A stretch of DNA of 64,000 nt, taken from NCBI RefSeq assembly GCF_003350475.1, contig NZ_QQAV01000013.1, positions 92,765 through 156,764 of the forward strand. The letters are read 5' to 3'. Made by a program: the position numbers and the translations under genes. The notes under the pieces were generated by a model, which was not told where the DNA came from, did no database searches, and saw nothing but the letters and a program-made list of their open reading frames with translations. This document shows positions 9,576-18,135 of the stretch, piece after piece. The DNA comes from Pseudacidovorax intermedius (GTDB taxonomy: Bacteria > Pseudomonadota > Gammaproteobacteria > Burkholderiales > Burkholderiaceae_C). Numbering within the stretch: the first letter of the stretch is position 1; every line of letters starts with the position of its first letter.

Positions 9576-9595
9576 GGCCCTGCCATTGCAGGGCC
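9576..9595 (-). terminator. Hairpin between reductase and porin genes, possible weak terminator
   Basis: A perfect 8-bp stem (GGCCCTGC / GCAGGGCC) with a four-base loop lies 38 bases upstream of the porin start. Read on the minus strand it is followed, after about ten bases, by a CTTTTTT run. The spacing is longer than in a classic intrinsic terminator, so it could instead be a processing or stability element that sets porin expression apart from the upstream genes. Confidence 0.35.
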
Positions 9596-9632
9596 CGCAC
9601 GCGCGATGGAGAAATGGAAAGAAAGAAGGGTC

Positions 9633-10607
9633 TCAGACGTCCAGCACCAGCCGCTTGCCGGTGCATCGGGAGACGCAGATCATCATGGTCTTGCCCGACT
9701 GGCGCTCGATCTTGGTAAGGATGCCGTCCTGGTGGTCCAGTTCGCCGTCGAAGTCGAGCACGGGCGTCTCGCAGGCGCCGCAGACGCCTTCCTTGCAGCT
9801 GTGGTCGGGGTTGAGGCCGGCGTCGATCAGCGCGTCCAGGATGGACTTGCCGCCGGGCACCGGCACGGTCTGGCCGCTCTTCTCGCAGACCACCTCGAAG
9901 CCGTGCGTCTCCACCGGCGACTCGACCACCACGGCGGCAAAGCGTTCGATGTGGGCGTTGGCGTAGCCCAGTTGTTCGCAGGCCTTCTCGAAGGCGTCGA
10001 GCATGGGCGTGGGACCGCAGCAATAGAAATGGCTGTCGGCACCGCGGCCTTCCAGCAGTTGGGCCAGCTTGGGCGGGCCGCCCTGCTCGTCGTCGAAGTG
10101 CCAGGTCACGGGCACCTTGGCCTCGGCGGCCAGGGCGGTGATGGGCTCGATGAAGGCGGCCTCCTTGCGGGTGCGGGCGCAGTAGACCACCTCCGCCGGC
10201 CGGCCCAGGGCGACCAGGCGCTGCAGCATGCAGAAGATCGGCGTCACGCCGATTCCGCCGGCCACCAGCACGCTCTTCGGTGCATCCTCGTGCAGTTCGA
10301 AGTTGTTGCGCGGGGCGGAGATGTCGATCACCTGCCCCACGCGCAACTGCTGGTGCACAAACTTCGAGCCGCCGCGGCTGTTGCGGTCGTTGAGCACGCC
10401 CACCACGTAGCGGCCGCTGTCGCTGCAGGGGTTGCACAGCGAGTAGCTGCGCACCAGGCCGTTGGACAAATGCAGGTCGATGTGCGAGCCGGCAGCAAAG
10501 GCCGGGAAGCTCACGCCGGCCGTGGCCGGGCGGAATTCGACGCTGACGATGCCATCGGCCTCGTGGCGCATCGTGTGGACCAGGGCTTTGAGCGTGGGGG
10601 CGGACAT
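9633..10607 (-). CDS. Phthalate-dioxygenase-reductase-type oxidoreductase (FMN/NAD + 2Fe-2S)
   Basis: The 324-residue protein has an FNR-like flavin domain (about 1-105, with RSYSLCNPC as the FMN-binding stretch), an NAD-binding domain (SVLVAGGIGVTPI, about 112-125; YCCGPTPM near 208) and a C-terminal plant-type ferredoxin with CKEGVCGACETPV and a later Cys (MICVSRCTG). This is the VanB/phthalate dioxygenase reductase layout. It passes electrons from NAD(P)H to the Rieske oxygenase encoded 161 bases upstream. The start ATG at 10607 gives the normal family length. The 161-base gap before it holds GC-rich inverted repeats but no gene. Confidence 0.93.
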   Translation of the reverse strand: MSAPTLKALVHTMRHEADGIVSVEFRPATAGVSFPAFAAGSHIDLHLSNGLVRSYSLCNPCSDSGRYVVGVLNDRNSRGGSKFVHQQLRVGQVIDISAPRNNFELHEDAPKSVLVAGGIGVTPIFCMLQRLVALGRPAEVVYCARTRKEAAFIEPITALAAEAKVPVTWHFDDEQGGPPKLAQLLEGRGADSHFYCCGPTPMLDAFEKACEQLGYANAHIERFAAVVVESPVETHGFEVVCEKSGQTVPVPGGKSILDALIDAGLNPDHSCKEGVCGACETPVLDFDGELDHQDGILTKIERQSGKTMMICVSRCTGKRLVLDV

Positions 10608-10768
10608 GGCGGAGATCTCTCTGGACTTGTCGGTGTAGGGAAGGAGGAAGCGCGCCCTTCCTTCTGAGGGCCGGCGGGGCGGCGGCGGGCATGCAGCACC
10701 CGGATCATAGGCAGCGAGCAAGCCGTATGCCGCCCGCTGCCGCTCCGCCCCCCGGCCTCGGGGGCTGT

Positions 10769-11806
10769 TCAGGCCTGGGCCGTCTGCTTCGCCTCGATCT
10801 GCTGCTGCGCCAGATTGCGCAGGTGGCGACGCAGCCGCACGATGCCCAGGTCGTGCTGGTACAGGTTCTCGTGCTGGTTGGCGTCGGGCTCCATGTCCTC
10901 CAGCATCACGCGGTCCTGCTCCAGCACGCGCCAGTGGCGCTGCTCCAGGCGGTTGCGGTACAGGAAGCGCCAGGTGTCGCGCTCCCAGCCCTTGGGCAGC
11001 TTGCGCACGCGCCAGTGGAAGACCGCCGCCAGGCCGGTCGAGATGGGCGTGTAGCTGCCGACGATGATGAAGTTGCCGCCGGGGCCGCCGGTCTTCGGGT
11101 ACGGGATCTCCAGACGCATCCAGTGGATGCCGGTGTCGCCCCACTCCGTCCAGTCGAAGTTGACGTTGCGCTGGCCTTCCTTCTCGAAGACGAAGCCGGT
11201 GTCGGTGGCACGGATGCCGAACTTGGCCTTCGAATCGCCCTCGGCCATCGAGTGCGACTGCTTGTGCAGGAAGGTGCCGTGCATCGGGTCCATGACGTTG
11301 TCGAGCACGTAGCGATAGTCGCCCTTCCACTCCGTGTAGCAGAGGAAGTGGCCGTACTCAGCGTCGTTGGTCAGCTCCTCGGGCAGCACCAGCGGCGGCG
11401 GCTCGTCGACCGGCTCGCTGCTGTTGTAGAGGAAGACGGCGCCGGCCGCTTCCTTGACATGGAAGTGGCGCGTGGCGCGCGTGCCTTCGAGCTTGCAGCC
11501 GGGGCTGCCCGGCACGCGGGTGGTCACGCCGTCACAGCGCACTTCGACGCCGTGGTAGGGACAGGACAGGCGGTCGCCCAGCACCACGCCCTGCGACAGC
11601 GGCGCGCCGCGGTGGGGGCAGCGGTCTTCCAGCGCGTGCAGCACGCCGTCGAAGTCGCGCCAGAAGGCGAGCTTGCGGCCCAGGCGGCGCAGCGAAACGG
11701 GCTTTTCCTTGATGAAGGAGGATGGGCAGATCGGGTACCAGAGGTCCTTGAGACCGACTTCGAGCAGCTGGTCGACCGGATCGGCGTGGATGGCGATGGT
11801 GGTCAT
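10769..11806 (-). CDS. Rieske non-heme iron oxygenase, catalytic subunit
   Basis: A 345-residue oxygenase alpha subunit. The Rieske cluster ligands are C63/H65 (DRCPHRGAP) and C82/H85 (SCPYHG). The mononuclear iron site is seen in YVLDNVMDPMHGTFLH, with D173, H176 and H181 as likely bridge and ligands. The family includes vanillate demethylase and phthalate 4,5-dioxygenase, which hydroxylate or O-demethylate aromatic acids and take electrons from a VanB-like reductase such as the next gene. The ATG at 11806 opens the conserved N-terminus; the gap to the upstream small gene is 28 bases. The substrate is unknown; whether it is a mono- or dioxygenase cannot be decided. Confidence 0.93.
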   Translation of the reverse strand: MTTIAIHADPVDQLLEVGLKDLWYPICPSSFIKEKPVSLRRLGRKLAFWRDFDGVLHALEDRCPHRGAPLSQGVVLGDRLSCPYHGVEVRCDGVTTRVPGSPGCKLEGTRATRHFHVKEAAGAVFLYNSSEPVDEPPPLVLPEELTNDAEYGHFLCYTEWKGDYRYVLDNVMDPMHGTFLHKQSHSMAEGDSKAKFGIRATDTGFVFEKEGQRNVNFDWTEWGDTGIHWMRLEIPYPKTGGPGGNFIIVGSYTPISTGLAAVFHWRVRKLPKGWERDTWRFLYRNRLEQRHWRVLEQDRVMLEDMEPDANQHENLYQHDLGIVRLRRHLRNLAQQQIEAKQTAQA

Positions 11807-11834
11807 GGGGTGTTCCTCGCGGGCGTCGTAGGGT

Positions 11835-12059
11835 TCAGGGCTGTTCCGACAGGATGGCGATTTCCTGGCGGTAGACCTCTTCGGTCCAGGGCTTGCCGCT
11901 GGGGCTGGCCAGGCCGCTGTCGTTGAGCGCCTGCACCAGGCCGGGCAGGTCGTGCACGCCGGCGCCAAAGGCGCGCTCGATGGCATCGCCCAGCAGGTCT
12001 TCGTAGGTGGTGGGGTTGCGCTTGCGCGCCTGGTGGGGCTCGAGGTAGCGGTCGGTCAT
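11835..12059 (-). CDS. Small recombinase-like helix-turn-helix protein
   Basis: A 74-residue protein. Its second half (LVQALNDSGLASPSGKPWTEE, about residues 43-63) matches the pattern LNxxGLxxPxGxxWTxxxV seen in the Recombinase domain of large serine recombinases, but there is no catalytic resolvase domain. The ATG at 12059 is preferred over one four codons earlier because GGAG sits six bases upstream of it. It lies between the Bug receptor and the Rieske oxygenase, with gaps of 56 and 28 bases. I infer a small DNA-binding or protein-partner role tied to the oxygenase, not recombination. The function is unknown. Confidence 0.7.
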   Translation of the reverse strand: MTDRYLEPHQARKRNPTTYEDLLGDAIERAFGAGVHDLPGLVQALNDSGLASPSGKPWTEEVYRQEIAILSEQP

Positions 12060-12115
12060 GGTGTGCTCCATCGGGGGGGCGGGAATGCGTTGTTGGTCGA
12101 AGGCGGTGCGCCGGC

Positions 12116-13105
12116 TCACTCGGCCTTGATGCCGCGGCTCTTGATGACGCCGGCCCACACGGCTGTCTCGTCCTTCATGGCCTTGGCGAAGGCGGCGGGC
12201 GCCATGGTGGCCTGGGTCATGCCCTGGGCCTTGAGCTTGTCCTGGATTTCGGGCTGCGCCAGGATCTCGGCGGCGTCCTTGGCCAGCTGCTCGGCCACGG
12301 CGGGCGGCGTGCCGGCCGGGGCCAGCAGGCCGTACCACGACGTGACGTTCACGCCCTGGATGCCCTGCTCCGCCAACGTCGGAATCTCCGGCGCCACGGG
12401 CGTGCGCTGGGCCTCGGTGATGCCCACGGCCACCAGCTTGCCGCTGTTGATGAAGGGCAGCGCGGCCGGCAGGTTGGTGAACATCAGCGGCACGATGCCG
12501 GCCACGGTGTCGTTGAGGGCCGGTGCCGTGCCCTTGTAGGCCACGTGCAGCATGTCGATGCCCGCCTGCTGCTTGAACAGCTCGCCCGCCAGGTGCAGGC
12601 CGCTGCCGATGCCCGGCGAGGCATACGACAGCGCGCCCGGCTTGGCCTTGGCCTGGGCGATCAGGTCCTTCGCGTTCTTGATGCCCGACGCCGGCGAGGC
12701 CACCACCACGTTGGGCGCCTTGGCCAGCATGGTGATCGGCACGAAGTCCTTCTCGATGTTGAACGGGAAGTTCGTCATCAGCGTCGGGTTGATCGTGAGG
12801 TTGCCCGCGGGCACCACCAGCAGGTTGTGGCCGTCGGCCTTGGCGCGCTTGATCTTGTCGATGCCGATGTTGCCGGCCGCGCCCACGGCGTTCTCCACCA
12901 CGGCCGGCTGGCCGTAGCGCTTGCTGAGGCCGTCGGCCAGGAAGCGCGCCAGCGCATCCACCGGGCCGCCCGCCGGGAAGGGCGAGACGATGTTGAAGCG
13001 CTCGCTGGCGAGCTGCTTGTGCACCTCTGCAGGCGTCTGGGCCCAGGCGGCGGCGGTAGCGAACAGGCCGCACAGCGTGGCGGCCAGGAAGGACTTGCGT
13101 TGCAT
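12116..13105 (-). CDS. Bug-family (tripartite tricarboxylate transporter) solute-binding receptor
   Basis: A 329-residue periplasmic receptor. A signal peptide covers about residues 1-22 (MQRKSFLAATLCGLFATAAAW, cut near WAQ), followed by the Bug hallmarks IVSPFPAGGPVDALARFLADGL and QPAVVENAVGAAGNIG, and later SYASPGIGSGLHLAGELF. Bug proteins bind carboxylates or other small acids for TctAB-type or signalling systems. No TctA or TctB gene is in the window, so it either uses a distant permease or acts as a sensor. It lies 5 bases after the VOC gene, clearly within the same operon. Confidence 0.92.
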   Translation of the reverse strand: MQRKSFLAATLCGLFATAAAWAQTPAEVHKQLASERFNIVSPFPAGGPVDALARFLADGLSKRYGQPAVVENAVGAAGNIGIDKIKRAKADGHNLLVVPAGNLTINPTLMTNFPFNIEKDFVPITMLAKAPNVVVASPASGIKNAKDLIAQAKAKPGALSYASPGIGSGLHLAGELFKQQAGIDMLHVAYKGTAPALNDTVAGIVPLMFTNLPAALPFINSGKLVAVGITEAQRTPVAPEIPTLAEQGIQGVNVTSWYGLLAPAGTPPAVAEQLAKDAAEILAQPEIQDKLKAQGMTQATMAPAAFAKAMKDETAVWAGVIKSRGIKAE

Positions 13106-13110
13106 GGCGA

Positions 13111-14079
13111 TCACTTCTTTTCTGTGAGGAACTTGCCCGAGGCGTCCACGCCCCTCTGCCGCCGCGTGTGGCCATCCAGGCCGCCGTCCACGGCCCATTC
13201 GGCGAACACCGTCGGGCCCGGCTCGAAGTCGCGCGCGGCCCACTCGGCCGTCAGCTGGTCCTCGTCGGCGTAATACTCGATCAGGCCGCCGGCCGGGTTC
13301 TTGAAGTACCAGAAGTAGGCCGAGGAGATCGGATGCCGGCCCGGGCCCAGTTGGGTTTCCCAGCCGCAGCGGGAGAAATGCAGGCCACCGCCGAACACCT
13401 CGTGGATGTCGCGCACGGTGAAGGCCACATGGTTGATGCCGCGCTTGCCCGTGGGCAGCTGCAGCAGGAACAGGTCATGGTGGCCGCCGATGTCGGCGCA
13501 GCGCAGGAAGGCGCCGCGGCCCGGATAGCGGTCGGAGGCGACGAAGCCGAAGCGGCTGGCATAGAAGGCCTCGCAGGCCTTCACGTCGGCCACGAAGAAG
13601 ACCACGTGGCCCACCTCGATGGGCGTGGCCCGGTCGTAGATCGGGCTGGGTTGGTTGACACGGGCCTTTTCGGTCCAGGTGTTCACGCGGGCGCAGTCGA
13701 TGTCGATGGCCTTCTTGCGGCTGACCTGCAGGCGCACGGCCAGGCCGTTGGGATCGGTGCAGCCGATGCGGCGGCCGCCGGCCACCTCGCCGTCGACGAA
13801 GCCCGCATCGCCGCGGATGGCGTCGGCATAACGGTCGAGGTCGGCGGCGCTTTCCACGCCCCAGACCACCTCGCGCAGCGTGGGGCCCTCCTCGATGGCG
13901 GGCGGCAGGCCGGCCTTGTCCATGGCGGCCACCACGATGCGGCAGCCGTTGAGGCTTTCGAACACCAGCTCGTCCGCGCCCTCGTGGGCCAGGGTCAGGC
14001 CCCAGTCCAGGAAGAAGCGGCGGCTGGTGGCGAGGTCGTCCGTGCCGTAGGTGATCTGATCGATGCCGAGAACGCTCAT
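13111..14079 (-). CDS. VOC-superfamily extradiol-dioxygenase-like protein
   Basis: The 322-residue protein has two VOC modules (about 1-125 and 150-300). The second keeps a 2-His-1-carboxylate set at the expected places: H158 (VGHVVFFV), H217 (INHVAFTV) and E268 (GLIEYYAD). This is the iron or manganese site of type I extradiol dioxygenases such as catechol 2,3-dioxygenase. It would open a ring bearing hydroxyl or amino groups and give a semialdehyde for the aldehyde dehydrogenase next door. The ATG at 14079 follows the ALDH stop by 19 bases. Other VOC reactions (isomerase, hydrolase) remain possible. Confidence 0.82.
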   Translation of the reverse strand: MSVLGIDQITYGTDDLATSRRFFLDWGLTLAHEGADELVFESLNGCRIVVAAMDKAGLPPAIEEGPTLREVVWGVESAADLDRYADAIRGDAGFVDGEVAGGRRIGCTDPNGLAVRLQVSRKKAIDIDCARVNTWTEKARVNQPSPIYDRATPIEVGHVVFFVADVKACEAFYASRFGFVASDRYPGRGAFLRCADIGGHHDLFLLQLPTGKRGINHVAFTVRDIHEVFGGGLHFSRCGWETQLGPGRHPISSAYFWYFKNPAGGLIEYYADEDQLTAEWAARDFEPGPTVFAEWAVDGGLDGHTRRQRGVDASGKFLTEKK

Positions 14080-14098
14080 TGCTTGCTTTCCAGTTTGT

Positions 14099-15574
14099 TC
14101 ACTTGGCCCACGGGATCGGCTGCTCGTTGGTTCCCCAGTACATGCTCTTCTGCTCCATGTACTGGAAGATGCCTTCGCGACCCTTCTCGCGGCCCAGGCC
14201 GGAGTCGCGCCAGCCGCCGAAAGGCGTGGAGACCGAGAACTGCTTGTAGGTGTTGACCCAGACGGTGCCCGCCTGCACCGCGCGGCCCAGACGCCACGCG
14301 CGCTTGAAGTCGCGGCTCCACACGCCGGCCGCCAGCGCATAGACGCTGTCGTTGGCCTGGGCGATCAGCTCCTCTTCGCTGTCGAAGGGCATGGCCACCA
14401 GCACCGGCCCGAAGATCTCTTCCTGCGTGATGCGGGCACTGTTGGTGAGGCCTTCGAGGATGGTGGGCGTGTAGAAATAGCCCTTGTCGAAGGCCGCCCC
14501 CTGCGGACGCACGCCGCCGGTGCGGATGCGACCGCCTTCGCTCACGCCCAGGTCCACATAGCGCTCGATGCCCTCGCGGTGCTTCGCGGTGATCAGCGGG
14601 CCCATCTGCGTGCGCTCGTCCGCCGGGTCGCCCACACGCAGGTTCTTGGCAGCCTCGGCCACGCGGGTGACGAACTCGTCGTAGATGCCGCGTGCCACGA
14701 ACAGGCGCGAGCCCGCGATGCACGACTCGCCCGAGCTGCTGAAGATGCCGTAGAGCACGCCGGCCACCGCATGGTCCAGGTCGGCGTCCTCCAGCACCAT
14801 GGTGGGCGACTTGCCACCCAGTTCCAGCGAGACCGGCATCATCTTGTCGGCCGCGATGTGGGCGATGTGCTTGCCGGTGGTGGTGCCGCCAGTGAAGGAC
14901 ACGCGCTTGACCAGCGGATGCTTGGTGATGGCATCGCCGATCACCGAGCCCTTGCCCGGCAGCACGCTGACGATGCCCTTGGGCACACCGGCTTCTTCGC
15001 AGATCTTCGCCAGCTCCAGCGCCATCAGCGGCGTGACCTCGGCCGGCTTGACCACCACGGCGTTGCCGGCGGCCAGCGCGGGCGCGAGCTTCTGCGCCTC
15101 GCTGGCGATGGGCGAGTTCCACGGCGTGATGGCGGCCACGACACCCATGGGCTCGTGCACGCTCATCGTCACGTAGGGGCCGCGCGAGGGCGTGATGGTG
15201 TCTTCCAGCGTCTCCAGCGCAGCGGCGAAGAACTGGAAGGTGCCGGCGGCGCTGGCGACCAGCGCACGGGTCTCGCTGATGGGCTTGCCGTTGTCCAGGC
15301 GCTGCTTCTGCGCCAGGTCTTCGGCGCGCTCGCGGATGAGGGCGGCCACACGGTGCAGCACGGCGGCGCGCACATGCGGCAGCATCTGGGCCCAGCCGCT
15401 GGTGCGGAAGGCCACGTCCGCGCGGGCGATGGCTTCTTCCACGTCGGCCAGGCTGGCGGCGCGCAGGCGGGCGATGGGCTCGCCAGTCGCCGGGTACAGG
15501 CTCTGGTACTCATCGCCGCCGCCCAGGCGCCATTCGCCGGCCACGTTGATGGGGAGCAGTTCCAGGTTGGGCAT
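14099..15574 (-). CDS. NAD(P)-dependent aldehyde dehydrogenase
   Basis: A 491-residue ALDH of normal length. Catalytic residues are visible: N153 (TPWNSP), E251 (LELGGKSP) and nucleophile C285 (SSGESCIAGSR). The NAD motif region FTGGTTTGK is present. The closest broad groups are betaine-aldehyde and hydroxymuconic-semialdehyde dehydrogenases. In this operon, beside a ring-cleaving VOC enzyme and an aspartate dehydrogenase, oxidation of a ring-cleavage semialdehyde is the likeliest job (inference). Confidence 0.93.
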   Translation of the reverse strand: MPNLELLPINVAGEWRLGGGDEYQSLYPATGEPIARLRAASLADVEEAIARADVAFRTSGWAQMLPHVRAAVLHRVAALIRERAEDLAQKQRLDNGKPISETRALVASAAGTFQFFAAALETLEDTITPSRGPYVTMSVHEPMGVVAAITPWNSPIASEAQKLAPALAAGNAVVVKPAEVTPLMALELAKICEEAGVPKGIVSVLPGKGSVIGDAITKHPLVKRVSFTGGTTTGKHIAHIAADKMMPVSLELGGKSPTMVLEDADLDHAVAGVLYGIFSSSGESCIAGSRLFVARGIYDEFVTRVAEAAKNLRVGDPADERTQMGPLITAKHREGIERYVDLGVSEGGRIRTGGVRPQGAAFDKGYFYTPTILEGLTNSARITQEEIFGPVLVAMPFDSEEELIAQANDSVYALAAGVWSRDFKRAWRLGRAVQAGTVWVNTYKQFSVSTPFGGWRDSGLGREKGREGIFQYMEQKSMYWGTNEQPIPWAK

Positions 15575-15601
15575 CGGGGGCTTCTCTCTCGTGTTTCGTC
15601 G

Positions 15602-16405
15602 TCAGATGACCAGGGGCGCCACACGGCTGCGCAGCGCGCGCACCGCGCTGTACACGGTCAGCGCCGAGGTCTTGGGATTGGCGGCCAGCGGCTGGTTGCG
15701 CATGGTCAGCTCGAAGCGGCCGAAGGCGCCCTCGGCCTCCACCTGGTGCACGTTCTCGGTCACGGCCGGGTCGGCGATCAGGCGCACCGTGGTGCGGTCC
15801 AGGCCCAGGCCTGCGAGCGACACGGTGGCCGCCACGTTGGCGTTCTTCGGAAAGAGGCGCGCGGCATCGCGGGCACTGCCTTCAAAGATCACGGCCTCGG
15901 CGGCCAGCGTGTCGAGGTCGCGGCCCTCTTCGGCCGGCGTGCCCTTCCAGGCGCGGGGCGGCTTGCGGCCGGTGTAGCGCACCGTCTCCAGCCCGCCGAC
16001 GCGGGCGGCGGCCAGGGCATCGATGGCGCCGATGGCGCCGGCGATCAGCTGCACCTGCGTGCCGCCCTCGCGGGCTGCGGCTTCGAGCTGCTCCGGTAGG
16101 CCGGGCGCCGACAGCGCACCGACCGAGGCCACGATGGCGGGAATACCGCGCTTCAGGGCCGGCAGCACGTGCTGCTCGATGGCCGCATGGCCCGCGGCCT
16201 CGACGACCAGGTCGATGCTTTCGGCCGGCACGGCCTGCAGCACCTGCGCATCGGGCGCGAGCCGCCCTGCGACGTCCTGTGCCGCCGCCTCGCTGCCTGC
16301 GGGCACCACGATGGCAGCCGCAGCCAGGCCGGCGTCGTTCTTCACCAGTTCCAGCAGCGCGGTGCCGATGGCGCCGCAGCCGATCAGGGCGAATTTCAGG
16401 GCCAT
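15602..16405 (-). CDS. nadX: L-aspartate dehydrogenase family protein
   Basis: The 267-residue protein has an N-terminal Rossmann fold (ALIGCGAIGTALLE, about 6-19) and the AspDH C-terminal domain with LFPKNANVAATVSLAGLGLDRT. Characterised members convert L-aspartate to iminoaspartate/oxaloacetate with NAD(P). The gene is in a catabolic operon and not next to nadA/nadC, so a role in deaminating, or reductively aminating, a dicarboxylate pathway intermediate fits better than NAD biosynthesis. It lies 8 bases after the ThDP gene and 28 before the ALDH gene. Confidence 0.85.
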   Translation of the reverse strand: MALKFALIGCGAIGTALLELVKNDAGLAAAAIVVPAGSEAAAQDVAGRLAPDAQVLQAVPAESIDLVVEAAGHAAIEQHVLPALKRGIPAIVASVGALSAPGLPEQLEAAAREGGTQVQLIAGAIGAIDALAAARVGGLETVRYTGRKPPRAWKGTPAEEGRDLDTLAAEAVIFEGSARDAARLFPKNANVAATVSLAGLGLDRTTVRLIADPAVTENVHQVEAEGAFGRFELTMRNQPLAANPKTSALTVYSAVRALRSRVAPLVI

Positions 16406-16412
16406 GATGTGC

Positions 16413-18104
16413 TCAAGCTGCAGGTGCGGCCGGCACCTGGTCCATCTTGTTCACCGGCGGGCCGGCGAAGTTGGTCTTGAAGCCGCCGATGGCGCGCATG
16501 TCGATCTCGAGCAGGAAGGGGCCCTTGCGCGACCAGGCGCCGTCGAGCACGCCGGGCAGCTCGGCCAGGTCCGTCACCCGTGCATGCGGCAGCTGGATCG
16601 AGGCGCACAGCTGCGCATAGTCGGGCGTGTGCAGCTCGACATAGCAGCGGCGGCCGCCATAGGAGGCATCCTGGATGTTCTGGATCACGCCGTAGCGCTG
16701 GTCGTTCATCAGCACGATGAGGGCATCGCACTCTTCCTGCACCAGCGTGGCCAGCTCGCCCAGGTTGAGGATGAAGCCGCCATCGCCGGCCAGGGCCAGC
16801 GTCTTGCGGCCGGAGCCGGTCACCGCCGCGCCGACTGCCGCACCGATGGCCATCGGCATGCCCATGCCGATACCGCCGCCCGTGGCATGCACGCCGGCAT
16901 TGGCCTCGAAGAAGCGCAGCTCGCGGTTGCCCCAGGTGCTGTTGGAGACCGTGACGTCGCGCACCCAGTTGAACTGGCGGCCTGCCTGCTTCTGCAGCTG
17001 CTGCACCAGCGCGGTGTAGGGCCCCAGGCCGTCGTGGAGGGTGGCCACGACTTCGTCATGCGTCTTGCGCAGGTCGGCCAGCAGTTCCGGATCGGCCTTC
17101 CAGCCGCGGGCTTCCAGGCGGTCGGCCAGGCCGTTCAGCACAAGGGCGGAATCTCCCCACACGAAGCCGTCGTCGGCATAGCAGCGGCCCTGCTGGGCGG
17201 CATCGGCGTCGATGCGCAGCAGGGGGCGCGGCAGCTTGAGTTCGTACTTCAGCGTCTCGTTGCTGCGCAGGCGCGAGCCCACCACCAGCATGGCGTCGCA
17301 GCGCTGGTAGAAGGCCTCGACCGGCTTCTGGATGTTGTAGGCGCCCAGCGAGGCCGGGTCGTCCTCGGCCACGATGCCGCGGCCCTGCACCGTGCTGACG
17401 ATGCCGAAGCCCAGCGCCTTGAGGCGCGCCACGGCCGCGCCGGCATGGCGGGCGCCGCCGCCCAGCCACAGCAGCGGACGGCGCTTGGCGGCCAGCTGTT
17501 CGGCCAGCGCGTCGATGGCCGCTTCGCTCGGCACCGGCACCGTGATGGGCAGCGGCGACAGGTCGGCCGGCATCTCGATCAGCGACTGCTGGATGTCGAT
17601 CGGGATCTCCACGCTCACCGGGCCGGTGGGCGCGGTCTGCGCGGCCTGCACGGCGGCCTTGAGCGTCGAGAGGCAGGTCTCGGCATTGCGCACACGGAAG
17701 GCGGCCTTGGAGACGGCCGTCAGCATGGCCAGCTGGTCGGGCGCCTCGTGGATGTACGCCAGGTTCTGGTCCAGGTACTGGGTCTCGATCTGGCCGGTGA
17801 TGTGCAGCAGCGGCGTCCCGGCGTTGCGCGCCTCGACCAGGCTGCCGGCGATGTTGCCGGCGGCTGGGCCGGTGCTGGTGATGCACACGCCCAGGCTGGA
17901 GGTGGAGCGGGCATAGGCGTCGGCCATGTTGCCGGCGCCGGCCTCGCCGCGGGCCATGACGAAGCGCGTCTGGCCGCGCAGCGCGAAGGCGTCCAGGATC
18001 GGCATGTTGTGGATCGAGATCACGCCGAAGGCGGCCTTGACCCCGCACTGTTCGAGGAAGGCGGCGACGACCGTGCCGACGGTGACTTTGGGGGTGGAGG
18101 TCAT
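16413..18104 (-). CDS. Thiamine-diphosphate-dependent enzyme, acetolactate-synthase-like, with Glu-to-Ile change
   Basis: The 563-residue protein has the three-domain ThDP layout: Pyr domain (1-170), central domain (about 190-330) and PP domain with the ThDP-Mg motif starting GDGGFILN and ending in N (VLMNDQRYG). In most relatives the cofactor-activating Glu lies in GxxGExN near residue 31; here the stretch reads AFGVISIHNMPILDAF, placing Ile31 at that position. Glyoxylate carboligase is the known case of a hydrophobic residue (Val) there. The reaction is probably decarboxylation or carboligation of a 2-oxo acid. It lies between the atypical SDR and the aspartate dehydrogenase in one operon. 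Confidence 0.88.
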   Translation of the reverse strand: MTSTPKVTVGTVVAAFLEQCGVKAAFGVISIHNMPILDAFALRGQTRFVMARGEAGAGNMADAYARSTSSLGVCITSTGPAAGNIAGSLVEARNAGTPLLHITGQIETQYLDQNLAYIHEAPDQLAMLTAVSKAAFRVRNAETCLSTLKAAVQAAQTAPTGPVSVEIPIDIQQSLIEMPADLSPLPITVPVPSEAAIDALAEQLAAKRRPLLWLGGGARHAGAAVARLKALGFGIVSTVQGRGIVAEDDPASLGAYNIQKPVEAFYQRCDAMLVVGSRLRSNETLKYELKLPRPLLRIDADAAQQGRCYADDGFVWGDSALVLNGLADRLEARGWKADPELLADLRKTHDEVVATLHDGLGPYTALVQQLQKQAGRQFNWVRDVTVSNSTWGNRELRFFEANAGVHATGGGIGMGMPMAIGAAVGAAVTGSGRKTLALAGDGGFILNLGELATLVQEECDALIVLMNDQRYGVIQNIQDASYGGRRCYVELHTPDYAQLCASIQLPHARVTDLAELPGVLDGAWSRKGPFLLEIDMRAIGGFKTNFAGPPVNKMDQVPAAPAA

Positions 18105-18135
18105 GGGTATTCCGGAATCGAAGACGAGGGCTGTT

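Noticed and set aside
11835..12059. A site-specific recombinase gene
   Set aside because: Only the recombinase-domain-like motif is present; the catalytic resolvase domain is missing and nothing else mobile is nearby.
14063..16099. A 678-codon plus-strand frame opposite the aldehyde dehydrogenase gene
   Set aside because: His/Arg/Gly-rich shadow of a well-supported minus-strand gene, without a ribosome site.
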